Shown: positions 8,156 through 17,767, counted from the stretch's first letter. The stretch is 64,000 nucleotides of DNA from Pontibacter silvestris (GCF_020907275.1 NZ_JAJJWI010000005.1:1-64000); one strand, 5' to 3'. The notes: a model not told the origin generated them from the letters alone. Numbers and translations are program-made.

Positions 8156-9487
8156 ATGCAAAAGAATAATTCTACTGTAACCAAAGCCTGGTGCTTTTAT
8201 GACTGGGCCAACTCTGTTTACTCGCTGGTTATTACCTCCACCATTTTCCCGATATACTATAGTGCCGTTGCCACAGACCCTGCAACACAAAGTACTATCG
8301 TAAATTTCTTTGGCTTTCAGTTACAGAGCTCGGTGTTGTTTTCTTATGCCGTTTCAGCTTCTTTTTTGATTATAGCTGCTTTAAGTCCTTTTTTAACGGC
8401 CATTGCAGATTACAGTGGGCGCAAAAAGCTGCTCATGAAGTTATTCTGTTATATAGGGGCTCTGTCTTGTGTCGGATTGTATTTCTTTACCAGGGAAACC
8501 TTTAGTATATCAGTAATTTTATTTGTGCTGGCTTCGATCGGGTACAGCGGCAGCATTGTGTTTTACAATGCTTACTTACCAGAGATAGCCACTGAGGATC
8601 AATATGATCGCCTTAGTGCGCGGGGCTTTTCGATGGGCTATGTAGGCTCTGTTTTGCTGCTGGTGTTTAACCTGGCTATGATTATGATGCCCGGCTGGTT
8701 TGGAATTGCTGCTGATAACACAAGTCTCCCTCCACGTATTGCGTTTCTTACAACTGGTGTGTGGTGGTTTGGGTTTGCGCAATATACATTTTATCACCTG
8801 CCTGGCAACTTGTATCATCGTAAGCCTAAAGGAAGCTGGATATTAAACGGCTTTAAAGAACTTAATAAAGTCTTCAATCAGGTAGTGGCACTGCCCTTGC
8901 TGAAGCGCTTTCTACTGGCTTACTTTTTCTTTAACATGGGCGTACAAACAGTTATGTATGTGGCTACCATTTTTGGAATAGAAGAATTGCACTTGCCAGA
9001 TGATGCGCTTATTATTACAATTCTTATCATACAATTAGTTGCCATAGCGGGTGCCTATGCCTTTGCAGCACTGTCGAATAAGTTTGGCAACATAAAAGCA
9101 CTTATGGTAGCTGTTATTGGGTGGATAGGCATATGTGTGGGAGCCTATTTTATTCAGGGGCAGTTTGATTTTTATGTGTTGGCAGCTGTGGTGGGTACTG
9201 TTATGGGAGGCAGCCAGTCCTTGGCCAGATCTACTTACTCTAAACTTATTCCTGCCACTACCCTGGATCATGCTTCTTTCTTTAGCTTTTATGATGTAAC
9301 AGAAAAAATCTCTATCGTGCTTGGAACGCTTGCTTACGGAGCCATTGCGCAGCTAACAGGTTCTATGCGTAACAGTATATTAGCGTTGATGGCTTTTTTT
9401 GCACTTGGCCTGTTGTTTTTATTTCTGATTAAAGACAATAAAAACTTAGCTCCAAAAAAGAAAACAGCAAGCGAAATTATAAGTTGA
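8156..9487 (+). CDS. UMF1-type MFS transporter (Atg22-like)
   Basis: 443 residues with 11-12 predicted membrane segments. The N-terminal CFYDWANSVYSLVI is the signature of the UMF1 family (related to the yeast vacuolar effluxer Atg22), followed by the MFS loop ADYSGRKKLL. The second half has the corresponding IP-GG-SQSLARS loop of this family. The substrate is unknown; amino-acid or small-metabolite export has been inferred from the eukaryotic relatives. It is a single gene with its own terminator at 9533-9569. The TTTTTAGTAAATTTC just upstream of the ATG approximates a promoter, so the transcript may have a very short leader. Confidence 0.9.
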   Translation: MQKNNSTVTKAWCFYDWANSVYSLVITSTIFPIYYSAVATDPATQSTIVNFFGFQLQSSVLFSYAVSASFLIIAALSPFLTAIADYSGRKKLLMKLFCYIGALSCVGLYFFTRETFSISVILFVLASIGYSGSIVFYNAYLPEIATEDQYDRLSARGFSMGYVGSVLLLVFNLAMIMMPGWFGIAADNTSLPPRIAFLTTGVWWFGFAQYTFYHLPGNLYHRKPKGSWILNGFKELNKVFNQVVALPLLKRFLLAYFFFNMGVQTVMYVATIFGIEELHLPDDALIITILIIQLVAIAGAYAFAALSNKFGNIKALMVAVIGWIGICVGAYFIQGQFDFYVLAAVVGTVMGGSQSLARSTYSKLIPATTLDHASFFSFYDVTEKISIVLGTLAYGAIAQLTGSMRNSILALMAFFALGLLFLFLIKDNKNLAPKKKTASEIIS

Positions 9488-9532
9488 AGTCATGGATGGT
9501 GATAAGCCTCTTTATCTGTAGAAACAAAAAAT

Positions 9533-9569
9533 AAGAGCCACTGTTATTTGCAGTGGCTCTTGTTTTTTT
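9533..9569 (+). terminator. Terminator of the UMF1 gene
   Basis: Perfect 11-bp arms (AAGAGCCACTG/CAGTGGCTCTT) with a 7-nt loop, then G and seven Ts. An A-run precedes it, so it also serves the convergent amidohydrolase gene. Confidence 0.85.
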
Positions 9570-9589
9570 ATGATGTCGATTTTTTTAAA

Positions 9590-11239
9590 CTATCTCTTAT
9601 AAACTTGTTTACCGCCAACATATGTCTGCAGTACTTTTACATTTCGCATCTGTTCCGGAGCTATTGTCATTATATCCTGATCCAGGATAACGAAGTCTGC
9701 AAACTTGCCTGCCTCCAAACTGCCTTTCTCCTTTTCCTCAAAGTTTGATTTAGCAGCCCAGATGGTCATACCTCTTAAAGCTGCTTCACGGCTCAGAGCG
9801 TTCTCCATCTGGAAACCACCATCAGGATAGTTCTTTGCATCCTGTCGGGCCACTGCCGCATGGAAACCATAAAGTGGGTTAATATCTTCTACAGGGAAAT
9901 CGCTGCCTAATGGAATGTAGCCATTCTGCTCCAGTAATTCCTCGTATGGATAAGCATGCTTCAAACGCTCGCTTCCTAAACGGTCTCCTGCCCAATACAT
10001 ATCAGAGGTAGCGTGTGTAGGCTGTACAGAAGGAATAACGTTATATCTGCCGAACTTATCCATGTCCTCAGGGTTAACTATCTGCGCATGCTCTATGCGC
10101 CAGCGGCGGTCGTTTTTGTCTTTCAGAAGATTACCGTAAATGTCAAGCAGCAAGCGGTTCGCAGAGTCGCCAATGGCATGCGTGTTCATCTGGAAGTTGT
10201 GCTCGTACAGTTTTGCAGCTATGTCCCGAAATTCTTGCTCAGACGCCAGTAGGAAACCATGATGTCCGGCTCGGTCTGCGTAAGGCTCTATTAAATTAGC
10301 TCCTCTTGAGCCTAAAGCACCATCTGCATAAATTTTAAAAGACCTTACATTAAGTCTGTCTGTTTTATAAGGACCATTTTTAAAGTAGTAGTCTTGGTTT
10401 TCCTGCGATGGGTTCAGCATAGCGTAAACGCGCATCTGCATGTCACCTTTCTTCTGCAGTTCGTCCATCAAGTCTACGGTTGCTTTGTCCAGTCCGGCAT
10501 CATCCAGCGTAGTAATACCAACGGCAAAACAGTTATGTTCGGCATTTAGCAGTGCCTGGCGCTGTTCATCGGCATCTGGTGCAGGAATTTTATCTGTTAT
10601 CAGGTCTACAGCATTATCAATCAGGATGCCTGTCAGCTTTCCGTTTTCTACCTCCACAACGCCTCCTGTAAGAGTAGTTCCTGCTGTTACGCCTGCCAGG
10701 TCAAATGCTTTCTGGTTGGCAAGGGCAGCATGGCCATCTACACGTGTAAGAATAACAGGTGTGTCAGGGAAAAGTAAATCCAGGGTGTCTTTTGTCGGGA
10801 ACTCTTTTACTGCCCAATCGTTCTGGTCCCAGCCTCTCCCGGTAATCCAGTCTGTGTCAGGGTATTTTTCACGCTGCTCCACCACTTTCTGTACTACTTC
10901 TTTATAAGATTCAGTACCCACTAAATCAGCTGACTGAAGTGCAAGGCCATAGCGGTAGAAGTGGCAATGAGCGTCTATAAGACCAGGATAAACAGCTTTA
11001 CCCTCAGCATCTATTTCTACTGAGGCATTATACTTCTCCCGTACTTCTGACGTGGTGCCTACTGCTATAATTTTACCGTCTTTTACGGCAAAAGCTTGTG
11101 CCTTAGTAAAGGCATCATCTACAGTATAAACGTTACCATTGTAAACAATAAGGTCGGCTTGCTGGGTGCTGGTACAGCCGCTTATAAGGGCGCTGCCTAG
11201 TAATATAGCGGCAGTAAAGGTGCGCAATGTTTTGGTCAT
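9590..11239 (-). CDS. Secreted amidohydrolase, YtcJ/Amidohydro_3 type lipoprotein
   Basis: 549 residues. The N-terminus is a lipoprotein signal ending in the lipobox LISGC (C22). The mature protein begins with the amidohydrolase beta-sandwich (DLIVYNGNVYTVDD) and the metal motif DAHCHFYRYG (HxH). IYADGALGSRGA and the late HATSDMYWAGDRLG and PLGSDFPVEDINP blocks are typical of YtcJ-like enzymes. It is likely a periplasmic or membrane-anchored metal-dependent hydrolase of an N-acyl or cyclic amide. The natural substrate is unknown, as for most of the family. Confidence 0.9.
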   Translation of the reverse strand: MTKTLRTFTAAILLGSALISGCTSTQQADLIVYNGNVYTVDDAFTKAQAFAVKDGKIIAVGTTSEVREKYNASVEIDAEGKAVYPGLIDAHCHFYRYGLALQSADLVGTESYKEVVQKVVEQREKYPDTDWITGRGWDQNDWAVKEFPTKDTLDLLFPDTPVILTRVDGHAALANQKAFDLAGVTAGTTLTGGVVEVENGKLTGILIDNAVDLITDKIPAPDADEQRQALLNAEHNCFAVGITTLDDAGLDKATVDLMDELQKKGDMQMRVYAMLNPSQENQDYYFKNGPYKTDRLNVRSFKIYADGALGSRGANLIEPYADRAGHHGFLLASEQEFRDIAAKLYEHNFQMNTHAIGDSANRLLLDIYGNLLKDKNDRRWRIEHAQIVNPEDMDKFGRYNVIPSVQPTHATSDMYWAGDRLGSERLKHAYPYEELLEQNGYIPLGSDFPVEDINPLYGFHAAVARQDAKNYPDGGFQMENALSREAALRGMTIWAAKSNFEEKEKGSLEAGKFADFVILDQDIMTIAPEQMRNVKVLQTYVGGKQVYKR

Positions 11240-11387
11240 TAATTTAGGGTGTTTAAGTGCATTATTTTAGGCGGATGAAGGAAAGCCTTTCTGCTTCCTG
11301 CCAAGACAAGAGAATGTACTAAAGCTGTATTATTGGGAATAGCTTTTACAACTGTATTCTCCAAACTACTTACTAATAGCTTTAAAC

Positions 11388-11441
11388 ATCAAACCCAAGG
11401 TAAGAAAATAACTCGGGCTATGTCCTTATCTTGGGTTTGAT
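11388..11441 (-). terminator. Hairpin downstream of amn
   Basis: Arms ATCAAACCCAAG/CTTGGGTTTGAT are perfect for 12 bp. The inner TAAG/CTTA extends the stem past a bulge. It begins 25 bp after the AMP nucleosidase stop codon. Confidence 0.65.
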
Positions 11442-11465
11442 ACTGCTCACAGTTTAGCTGCAAGC

Positions 11466-12239
11466 TTATTCAAAGCGCATATGTTTTACAGATTCTCCTG
11501 AGTTGATCAACTCCAGCAAAGAATCAATACCAATGCTTAAGTGTTTTTCTGCAAAATTGGCCGTAACATGCTTGTCGCTCTCTGACGTTTTCACTCCTTC
11601 CGGAATCATTGGGTTATCAGAGACGAGTAGCAGTGCGCCATGAGGAATTTCGTTTATGAAGCCAACCGTAAAAATAGTTGCTGTCTCCATATCCACGCCC
11701 ATTGCTCTTATTTGTCGCAGGTATTCTTTAAATTCCTCGTCATGCTCCCACACGCGACGGTTAGTTGTATATACTGTACCTGTCCAATAATCCATTTCAT
11801 GCTTTTTTATCATAGATGAAACAGCACGTTGCAGGCGGAAAGATGGAAGTGCCGGAATTTCAGGAGGCATGTAATCATCTGAGGTACCTTCGCCACGAAT
11901 GGCAGCAATAGGCAGTATTAAATCTCCGATCTGTGTTTTTCTCTTCAAACCACCGCATTTACCTAAAAATAATGCTGCTTTAGGCTTAATGGCAGAAAGT
12001 AAGTCCATAACAGTGGCTGCCATAGCACTACCCATACCAAAGTTTACGATGGTTATGTTGTTGGCCGTCGCTGTCTGCATCGGTTTATCCAGACCTTTCA
12101 GCTCCACATCAAAACGATCGGCAAACATGCGTACGTAATTTATAAAATTAGTGAGCAGTATATATTCTCCGAATTCCTCCAGTGGCACACCGGTGTAACG
12201 GGGGAGCCAGTCGTTTACAATTTCTTCTTTAGTCTTCAT
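11466..12239 (-). CDS. amn: AMP nucleosidase
   Basis: 257 residues, the short Bacteroidota form of AMP nucleosidase that lacks the N-terminal regulatory domain of the E. coli enzyme. The phosphorylase-fold motifs FLGKCGGLK, GDLILPIAAIRGEGTSDDY, the MGVDMETATIF active-site loop and LLVSDNP are all visible. It would split AMP into adenine and ribose 5-phosphate in the cytosol for purine salvage or AMP control. It is monocistronic, separated from the divergent HsdR-N gene by 88 bp. Confidence 0.92.
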   Translation of the reverse strand: MKTKEEIVNDWLPRYTGVPLEEFGEYILLTNFINYVRMFADRFDVELKGLDKPMQTATANNITIVNFGMGSAMAATVMDLLSAIKPKAALFLGKCGGLKRKTQIGDLILPIAAIRGEGTSDDYMPPEIPALPSFRLQRAVSSMIKKHEMDYWTGTVYTTNRRVWEHDEEFKEYLRQIRAMGVDMETATIFTVGFINEIPHGALLLVSDNPMIPEGVKTSESDKHVTANFAEKHLSIGIDSLLELINSGESVKHMRFE

Positions 12240-12327
12240 GTTATCAATATAAGAAATAGATATAAAAAAGCCGCCTTGGCAGCTGTCACTTACTAGGGCG
12301 GACTACAAAAAAGTATAATTTAGCAGG

Positions 12328-12774
12328 ATGGATACGTTAAATCTACCTCCGTTTGATTACAAAATTAAGAAATCTGGCGCTAATTCCCTGATTTTTGATG
12401 AACTACGGAAAAAATATGTGGTACTGACGCCGGAGGAGTGGGTGCGGCAGCATTTTCTGCACTACCTGATTCAGGCCCTCCATTACCCTAAAGGCCTTAT
12501 TAGCGTGGAGCGTGGCACTACCTATAACCGGCTTCAAAAGCGTACTGACCTTTGCGTATATGACCATCATGGAAAGCCACATTTACTTGTGGAATGTAAA
12601 GCTGCTCATATTCCTATTACCCAAGAGGTAGTAAAGCAGGTATCTGTTTACAACCAGACATTGCAAGCTAAATATGTGGTGATAACAAACGGGTTACAGC
12701 ATTTTTGCTGGCACGTTGATTTTAGTGCCCAGCAGTATCACCCGCTACAGGAAGTGCCAGCTTTTAAACCTTAG
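12328..12774 (+). CDS. Stand-alone HsdR N-terminal domain (PD-(D/E)XK nuclease-like)
   Basis: 148 residues equal to the N-terminal nuclease domain of type I restriction subunit R. The catalytic-type core is KRTDLCVYD...HLLVECKA (D and E-x-K). There is no helicase part and no HsdM or HsdS nearby, so it is not a working type I system. Short HSDR_N proteins of this form are common as single genes in Bacteroidota; their role is unknown. The ATG at 12328 follows a TATAATTTAG box by about 10 bp, hinting at a near-leaderless transcript. Confidence 0.88.
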   Translation: MDTLNLPPFDYKIKKSGANSLIFDELRKKYVVLTPEEWVRQHFLHYLIQALHYPKGLISVERGTTYNRLQKRTDLCVYDHHGKPHLLVECKAAHIPITQEVVKQVSVYNQTLQAKYVVITNGLQHFCWHVDFSAQQYHPLQEVPAFKP

Positions 12775-12936
12775 AACCTCAAATAGCTTCAGAATATCAA
12801 AGCCTTGTCTTTATACATACATAACTCTTTCAAACCAGATGTGAATAACACAATGCAGGAGTAAAAATGGTGAAAAATACCTATAAATTAGTATTTTTTT
12901 CAAGTTTGTAGAAGATGCATCTTTGTTAAAACAGAT

Positions 12937-13494
12937 ATGAATCACAATCTTATGAAGAATGCCTTTACTACTGTAGTTGTCTTGTGCTTAGTTGCGCAGG
13001 CCTGTGTTGCGGAGGCTGCCAGTTCTTTAGTCGCATCAAGTAAAGATACGCTTCAAGCAGAAGCAACGGCTATGCTCGGAAGAACTATAAGTATGCTTAT
13101 GAAGTAGCCAGAGAAATATATGATAATGGAGGTGCAGTTGTTGACTATAGTTATGAAACGTACACTCTTCCTATTCAAAGTTCTATGAAAGGCTTTGGAG
13201 GAGGTTTAATGATTGGAGCTCAATGGCTGATTGCCAAAAGAGTTGTACTGTATTGGTATATTATTGGCGCTCACTATGGTAAATTAAAAGGTGATGGCAG
13301 TGCAGTAACTGACTTGGATAGTCATAGCGCAAGCGAAAAGTAGGACTTAGAAGATGATCTTGATAGTTTAATAGTAATAGGAGACACTTCATATATTAGC
13401 TCCATTGTTACCGATAACAGTGCGAACCTAAAAGTTGATGGTCCTTTTTTTAGGTATTAGAGGCTTAGGGTTTAACTTAGGAATTGCTTTCTGA
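12937..13494 (+). pseudogene. Decayed outer-membrane beta-barrel protein gene
   Basis: An ATG at 12937 opens a signal-peptide-like frame (NAFTTVVVLCLVAQACVAEA) that stops at 13109. From 13077 the protein continues in another frame (RKNYKYAYEVAREIYDNGG, later GGGLMIGAQWLIAKRVVL and IIGAHYGK). This frame hits an in-frame TAG at 13341-13343 and reads on as DLEDDLDSL. A further frame change at a seven-T run (13445-13451) leads to GIRGLGFNLGIAF and TGA at 13492. The pieces together resemble the small DUF3575-like barrel proteins of Bacteroidota, which end in Phe. At least three lesions are needed, so it is non-functional unless these are sequencing errors. Confidence 0.75.
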
Positions 13495-13518
13495 TAAGAT
13501 ATGTTTGATATTAAAAAA

Positions 13519-13570
13519 TAATGGTGAAGACACTTACATGCTTGAAAACGTGTGAGTGCCTTTACCATTA
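13519..13570. terminator. Imperfect bidirectional hairpin
   Basis: Arms beginning TAATGG and ending CCATTA match at about 18 of 22 positions. It lies between the pseudogene end and the convergent sulfatase gene. Confidence 0.6.
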
Positions 13571-13599
13571 TGTCTATTTATAAGTTGCTCTTATTGGCT

Positions 13600-15483
13600 T
13601 TACTCATTCAGCCAAAAGTATAGCTTGTTACCGATTAACCCGTTTCTTAAATACTGCACATAAGCTTTTAGCTGTTGCTCAGAGGTGGTACTTTTGCTTT
13701 GGATTGGGACAGAACTAAAGCCAGGAAATGTGTAAAATCTGACTTGATCGTCAGCTGATAGCTCTGTTACGCCCTGCTGCTGTACCATATAGTAAGAGTT
13801 GCCGCTGTAGAACAGTGCTTTTCCCGTTACCGTGGTGTCCAGCATAGACTGTCCGAACGGAAGCACCTTATTTGTCTTAATATTCAGGTAATCTACTACC
13901 GTCGGAAAAATGTCTGCCTGCTGTACTACCTGTTCTGGATTTAAGTTTTCGAAGCTTTTGTTTGGGTGAAATAACATGATTGGTATCCGGAAGTAGCCAG
14001 GCTCATTCTGGTATGCCGGGTTGTTACCCATTTGAGTGTGGTCGGCGGTAAGTATGAATAGCGTGTTGTTGTACCACGGTTGCTTAGAAGCAGTTTTAAA
14101 GAACTCCCGAAGGGCATAGTCGGCATAACCAACAGATTCATGTATTTCCAATTCTCCTTTCGGAAACTGACCTTTATGCTGCGCCGGTATGGTATAAGGG
14201 TGGTGCGAACTCAGCGTAAATAAGGTTGCCATAAAAGGCTGTTTAAAGGTCGTTAATTTTTTGGCTACATGTTGTAAGTAGGGCTCATCAAAAATACCCC
14301 ACCGTCCGTCAAAGTCTTGCTCTCGGCGTTCTGAAGGATACTCATCCAAACCATAATAGTCCTGTATGCCTACCAGGTTCGAGAAATTGTTAAAGCCCAT
14401 TGTTCCGTTAGCTGCTCCATGAAAGAAAGCCGTATGGTAACCAGCTCCTTGAAGTACTGTGCCCAAACCATATAAAGTATTGCTTTGATATGAAGAGGTA
14501 ATATAGGGCTCCTGCAGGAGAGAGGGTAAGCCAGCCAACACTGACGGAAGTGCCTCAATAGATTTTCTTCCGTTAGCAAAACCATTACGGAAAAGCAGCC
14601 CATGAGCTGCCAATGAGTCCAGGTAAGGAGTATAGCCTTTACCATTGTTTAAAGCGCCTACATATTCTGCTGCAAAACTTTCCAGTACAATGATCACAAT
14701 ATTTTCCTTTACAGGAACACTATCTTGTAGCATGTACTGTTTTGGATCAAACGGCATAGCGGCAAGGGTTGCTTCGTCTGAGGGAAAATAATGCTTCTCC
14801 TCCAGCCTTGGCTGCCCTATGCTTTTTATGAAAGTAAAAGGACTGTTCAATGTTAAATGACCCAGTATGGCAGGTTCCAGTACAAAAGCATGGCTTACCC
14901 GTAGCGGCTTTAACTGTAAACCTCCACGAATACCCAATACTATAAAGGCAGCCACTACTAACAGGCACAGGTAGCGCCACAGAATATGAGGTTGCTTCAG
15001 GTTAAAGTTTCGCTGCCTTGGATACGCTTTGGCTACTGCCATTACGAGCAGCAGAAAAAGCAACACTAGGTACAAGTAGTATTGAATTAGTTGCCCCAGC
15101 TGATCCAGGATATCACCTGTAATAGTAAACACTTCATTAGAAGATCGCTTGCCTACAAACTTAAAGAACTCTGCATCTACCAGCGACAGGGCTACAAAGG
15201 GCATATTCAGAAGCAGAAACAGTACTAACAGCACCTGCTGATATGTTTTATTAGCCGTATTGCCATGCGGAAAGAGCGAGAGCAGGATAAAGGGAGAGTT
15301 GATAATACAAAGTGCCGCTACATCAAAACGCAGGCCATGCACGAAAGCCATTAAGGTAGTAGCTACATCGGCAGAGGCAAAGGTCTTGTAATTAAAAAAA
15401 TAAAAAGCTATCCGCAGCAGCGTGTACAACCCCAACAGGAGGCCCAAGCGCTTTAGCAGCAGTTTAAGTGTGTTATTAAACAT
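13600..15483 (-). CDS. LTA synthase-family membrane sulfatase/phosphotransferase
   Basis: 627 residues. Five N-terminal membrane helices (to about residue 190) precede an extracytoplasmic alkaline-phosphatase-superfamily domain from about 258. The metal-site glutamate is E268 in IIVLESFAAEY; the nucleophile position is S308 in NGRKSIEALPS, where LtaS of Firmicutes has Thr. FILTADHTQMG supplies the later Asp/His metal ligands. It would move or cleave a phospho- or sulfo-group on an envelope lipid or glycan. Bacteroidota have no lipoteichoic acid, so the substrate is probably a phospholipid-derived headgroup. Single gene. Confidence 0.88.
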   Translation of the reverse strand: MFNNTLKLLLKRLGLLLGLYTLLRIAFYFFNYKTFASADVATTLMAFVHGLRFDVAALCIINSPFILLSLFPHGNTANKTYQQVLLVLFLLLNMPFVALSLVDAEFFKFVGKRSSNEVFTITGDILDQLGQLIQYYLYLVLLFLLLVMAVAKAYPRQRNFNLKQPHILWRYLCLLVVAAFIVLGIRGGLQLKPLRVSHAFVLEPAILGHLTLNSPFTFIKSIGQPRLEEKHYFPSDEATLAAMPFDPKQYMLQDSVPVKENIVIIVLESFAAEYVGALNNGKGYTPYLDSLAAHGLLFRNGFANGRKSIEALPSVLAGLPSLLQEPYITSSYQSNTLYGLGTVLQGAGYHTAFFHGAANGTMGFNNFSNLVGIQDYYGLDEYPSERREQDFDGRWGIFDEPYLQHVAKKLTTFKQPFMATLFTLSSHHPYTIPAQHKGQFPKGELEIHESVGYADYALREFFKTASKQPWYNNTLFILTADHTQMGNNPAYQNEPGYFRIPIMLFHPNKSFENLNPEQVVQQADIFPTVVDYLNIKTNKVLPFGQSMLDTTVTGKALFYSGNSYYMVQQQGVTELSADDQVRFYTFPGFSSVPIQSKSTTSEQQLKAYVQYLRNGLIGNKLYFWLNE

Positions 15484-15587
15484 TTTGAGTCAAGTCAGAT
15501 TTATTTTACTCTCACAGGAAGAATTTTGTAAAGCCATCATTCTGCTCATGCTATTCTCAAATCTAGCCTATATAGTGCTGCAAAGTA

Positions 15588-15616
15588 AGAGCGCCTTCCT
15601 GACATTGTCAAAAAGG
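15588..15616 (-). terminator. Terminator of ald
   Basis: GCGCCTT/AAGGCGC stem with outer GAG/CTC pairing. It lies 28 bp beyond the ald stop. Confidence 0.65.
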
Positions 15617-15643
15617 CGCCCTCTTTATTAAGATCTGTTCTTA

Positions 15644-16756
15644 TTACAGAACGCTATCAACTTCAGTATATTCCAGGTTAAATGCTTCGGCCACACCCTG
15701 GTAAACTACTTGGCCTTTTACTACATTCAATCCTTTCTTTAGTTCATTGTTGTCGGCACAAGCTTTTTTCCAGCCCTTGTTTGCCAATTGGATAGCATAG
15801 GGGAGTGTAGCGTTGGTAAGAGCCAATGTAGATGTGTAAGGTACAGCGCCTGGCATGTTAGCAACGCAATAATGTACTACATCGTCAATAATATAAGTTG
15901 GGTCTTCGTGCGTTGTTGGCTTACAAGTCTCTATACAACCTCCCTGGTCAACTGCTACGTCGATAACAACAGTGCCCGGTCGCATCTCTTTCAGCATATC
16001 GCGTGTAATCAGGTGAGGAGCTTTGGCTCCTGGTATAAGCACAGCTCCGATAATAAGATCGTGTGTAGGCAGCAGTTCACGGATGTTGTATTCATTAGAC
16101 ATGAATGTGTTCACGTTCGCTGGCATAATATCATCCAGGTAACGAAGGCGCTGCAGGTTTGTATCTATAATGGTTACATCGGCACCAAGACCCGCAGCCA
16201 TTTTAGCAGCATTAGTTCCTACCACACCACCACCAAGAATTAAGACTTTAGCAGGACGAACACCTGGTACACCGCCTAATAATATACCACGGCCCTTCAA
16301 CGGTTTCTCCAGGTATTTGGCACCTTCCTGTATCGACATACGGCCAGCAACCTCAGACATAGGAATAAGAAGAGGTAAGGCTCTGTCTGCTCTTTCTACT
16401 GTTTCGTAAGCCAGGCAAACCGCTTTACGCTCTATCATAGCCCGTGTAAGAGGCTCATAAGAGGCAAAGTGGAAATAAGTGAACAACAATTGATCTTCCT
16501 TGATAAGGCTGTACTCAGACTCAATTGGCTCTTTTACTTTAATGATCATTTCAGCGATGCCATACACTTCCTCAATACTTGGAAGAATGGTGGCACCAGC
16601 CTGCGTATAAGCTTCGTCGGTGAAACCACTGCCTTCGCCTGCACTGGCCTGTACATAAACAGAGTGGCCATGGCGTAGCAGTTCTACCACCCCGGCAGGA
16701 GTAACACCTACACGGTTCTCGTTATTTTTAATCTCCTTAGGAACACCAATAATCAT
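15644..16756 (-). CDS. ald: Alanine dehydrogenase
   Basis: 370 residues, full length. The N-terminal MIIGVPKEIKNNENRVGVTP is diagnostic. Catalytic K75 (KVKEP) and H96 (YFHFA) are in the positions known for alanine dehydrogenases. The NAD-binding GGGVVGTNAAKMAAGLGAD lies near residue 175. It interconverts L-alanine and pyruvate plus ammonia in the cytosol. A good -7 element (TATATTTG) sits 39-46 bp upstream of the ATG. It is monocistronic. Confidence 0.95.
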   Translation of the reverse strand: MIIGVPKEIKNNENRVGVTPAGVVELLRHGHSVYVQASAGEGSGFTDEAYTQAGATILPSIEEVYGIAEMIIKVKEPIESEYSLIKEDQLLFTYFHFASYEPLTRAMIERKAVCLAYETVERADRALPLLIPMSEVAGRMSIQEGAKYLEKPLKGRGILLGGVPGVRPAKVLILGGGVVGTNAAKMAAGLGADVTIIDTNLQRLRYLDDIMPANVNTFMSNEYNIRELLPTHDLIIGAVLIPGAKAPHLITRDMLKEMRPGTVVIDVAVDQGGCIETCKPTTHEDPTYIIDDVVHYCVANMPGAVPYTSTLALTNATLPYAIQLANKGWKKACADNNELKKGLNVVKGQVVYQGVAEAFNLEYTEVDSVL

Positions 16757-16794
16757 GTCGTTCAGTATAATATAGAGTTATGTTAATGCTAGCG

Positions 16795-16802
16795 CAAATA
16801 TA
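16795..16802 (-). promoter_or_regulatory. Promoter -7 element of ald
   Basis: Minus-strand TATATTTG matches TAnnTTTG. A CTTTA about 18 bp further upstream approximates the -33 TTTG. The predicted start of transcription gives a leader of about 30 nt. Confidence 0.5.
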
Positions 16803-16934
16803 CCACAACTTACCTGATTTTAAAGCACAATTCCTTAAGGCTTCTTCTAGCCTGGAGTAAGAAAGAAAGAGAGTAAAAAAAGTGCAATATGAAAAACATT
16901 GCCTAATGAATTCAGCCGGGATAAAATGAAAAAA

Positions 16935-16955
16935 GGCAGCGATAAAATCACTGCC
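16935..16955 (-). terminator. Terminator of the DUF1573 gene
   Basis: GGCAG/CTGCC outer stem with inner GAT/ATC around an A-rich loop. On the minus strand it is followed by TTTTTTCATTTT, a good T-tract. Confidence 0.75.
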
Positions 16956-16984
16956 ATTAGTACAAAATAAAACTATGAAAAAAA

Positions 16985-17767
16985 CTATCTGAAAGGTGAA
17001 GGCTGTGTACCTTCCCTTAACATATTTTTTGAAGCCAGACTTTCTACTACTTCTGCTTTTAGCATGAGTTTAAGTCCTGGCATTACAATATCATTTGAAA
17101 GAACGGTTACTACCTCGTTTTGCTCTTTTAACAGCATTGGAGTGTAAGTTAGTTCCAAAATTGCCTGCTGTCCTGCTTTAATTTCTGGCTCCGAAACTTT
17201 GTAGCTGACACAGTTACAAGCCGATCTTACACCTTGGATAATTAGCGGCTTTAAGCCGTTGTTTTTTATGGTGAACCTGGCTATTGCTTTTTGTCCTTTT
17301 TCAAGTTTTCCAAAGGTATAACTGGTTCTGCCAACTGCCAAACGAGGAGAGTTTAATTTTTGTTCCTCAGTGTAATTAGTTTTTAAATCTTTTGGACCAA
17401 CCTCTCCTTTAATGTACAAAACATGGCTGGGTGTTTCTGCATTAGATGTAATCGTAATTGATTTATTGAAAGGTCCAGGGCGTCCTGTGCTATTATACAT
17501 AGCTTTTATTTTCGCTATTTTACCTGGTAATATCGGGTCTTTCGGCCATTCTGGGGTTGTGCAGCCACAGGATGGCTGCACATTCGCAATTATAACCGGT
17601 TGGTCTCCTACATTTTTCACAAGAAATTCGTAAGAAGCTAAAGTGCCCTCTGCTATTGTGCCAAAATCGTGAGACTCATTTTTGTAAATAAGTTTACCTT
17701 GTGCATTTACCTTGTAACTTGCTATTAGGAAGCAAAGCAATAAAAGCAAATATAGCTTTTTATTCAT
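16985..17767 (-). CDS. Secreted DUF1573 protein, two Ig-like repeats
   Basis: 260 residues with an N-terminal signal peptide (LYLLLLLCFLIASYKVNA-QG). Two DUF1573/ASH-like beta-sandwich repeats follow: the first around HDFGTIAEGTLASYEFLVKN..QPSCGCTTPEW, the second around YTFGKLEKGQKAIARFTIKN..SACNCVSY. Each carries the typical C-x-C(-T) motif. These proteins are periplasmic or surface-exposed in Bacteroidota and thought to be structural or binding modules. The gene has a -7 element at 17830-17837 and its own terminator. No lipobox is seen. Confidence 0.85.
   Translation of the reverse strand: MNKKLYLLLLLCFLIASYKVNAQGKLIYKNESHDFGTIAEGTLASYEFLVKNVGDQPVIIANVQPSCGCTTPEWPKDPILPGKIAKIKAMYNSTGRPGPFNKSITITSNAETPSHVLYIKGEVGPKDLKTNYTEEQKLNSPRLAVGRTSYTFGKLEKGQKAIARFTIKNNGLKPLIIQGVRSACNCVSYKVSEPEIKAGQQAILELTYTPMLLKEQNEVVTVLSNDIVMPGLKLMLKAEVVESLASKNMLREGTQPSPFR

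Noticed and set aside
10440..10907. 155-residue plus-strand ORF inside the amidohydrolase gene
   Set aside because: Antisense of strongly conserved amidohydrolase sequence; Ser-rich as expected of a shadow frame.
12328..12774. Type I restriction system
   Set aside because: Only the HsdR N-terminal domain is present; helicase, HsdM and HsdS are missing.
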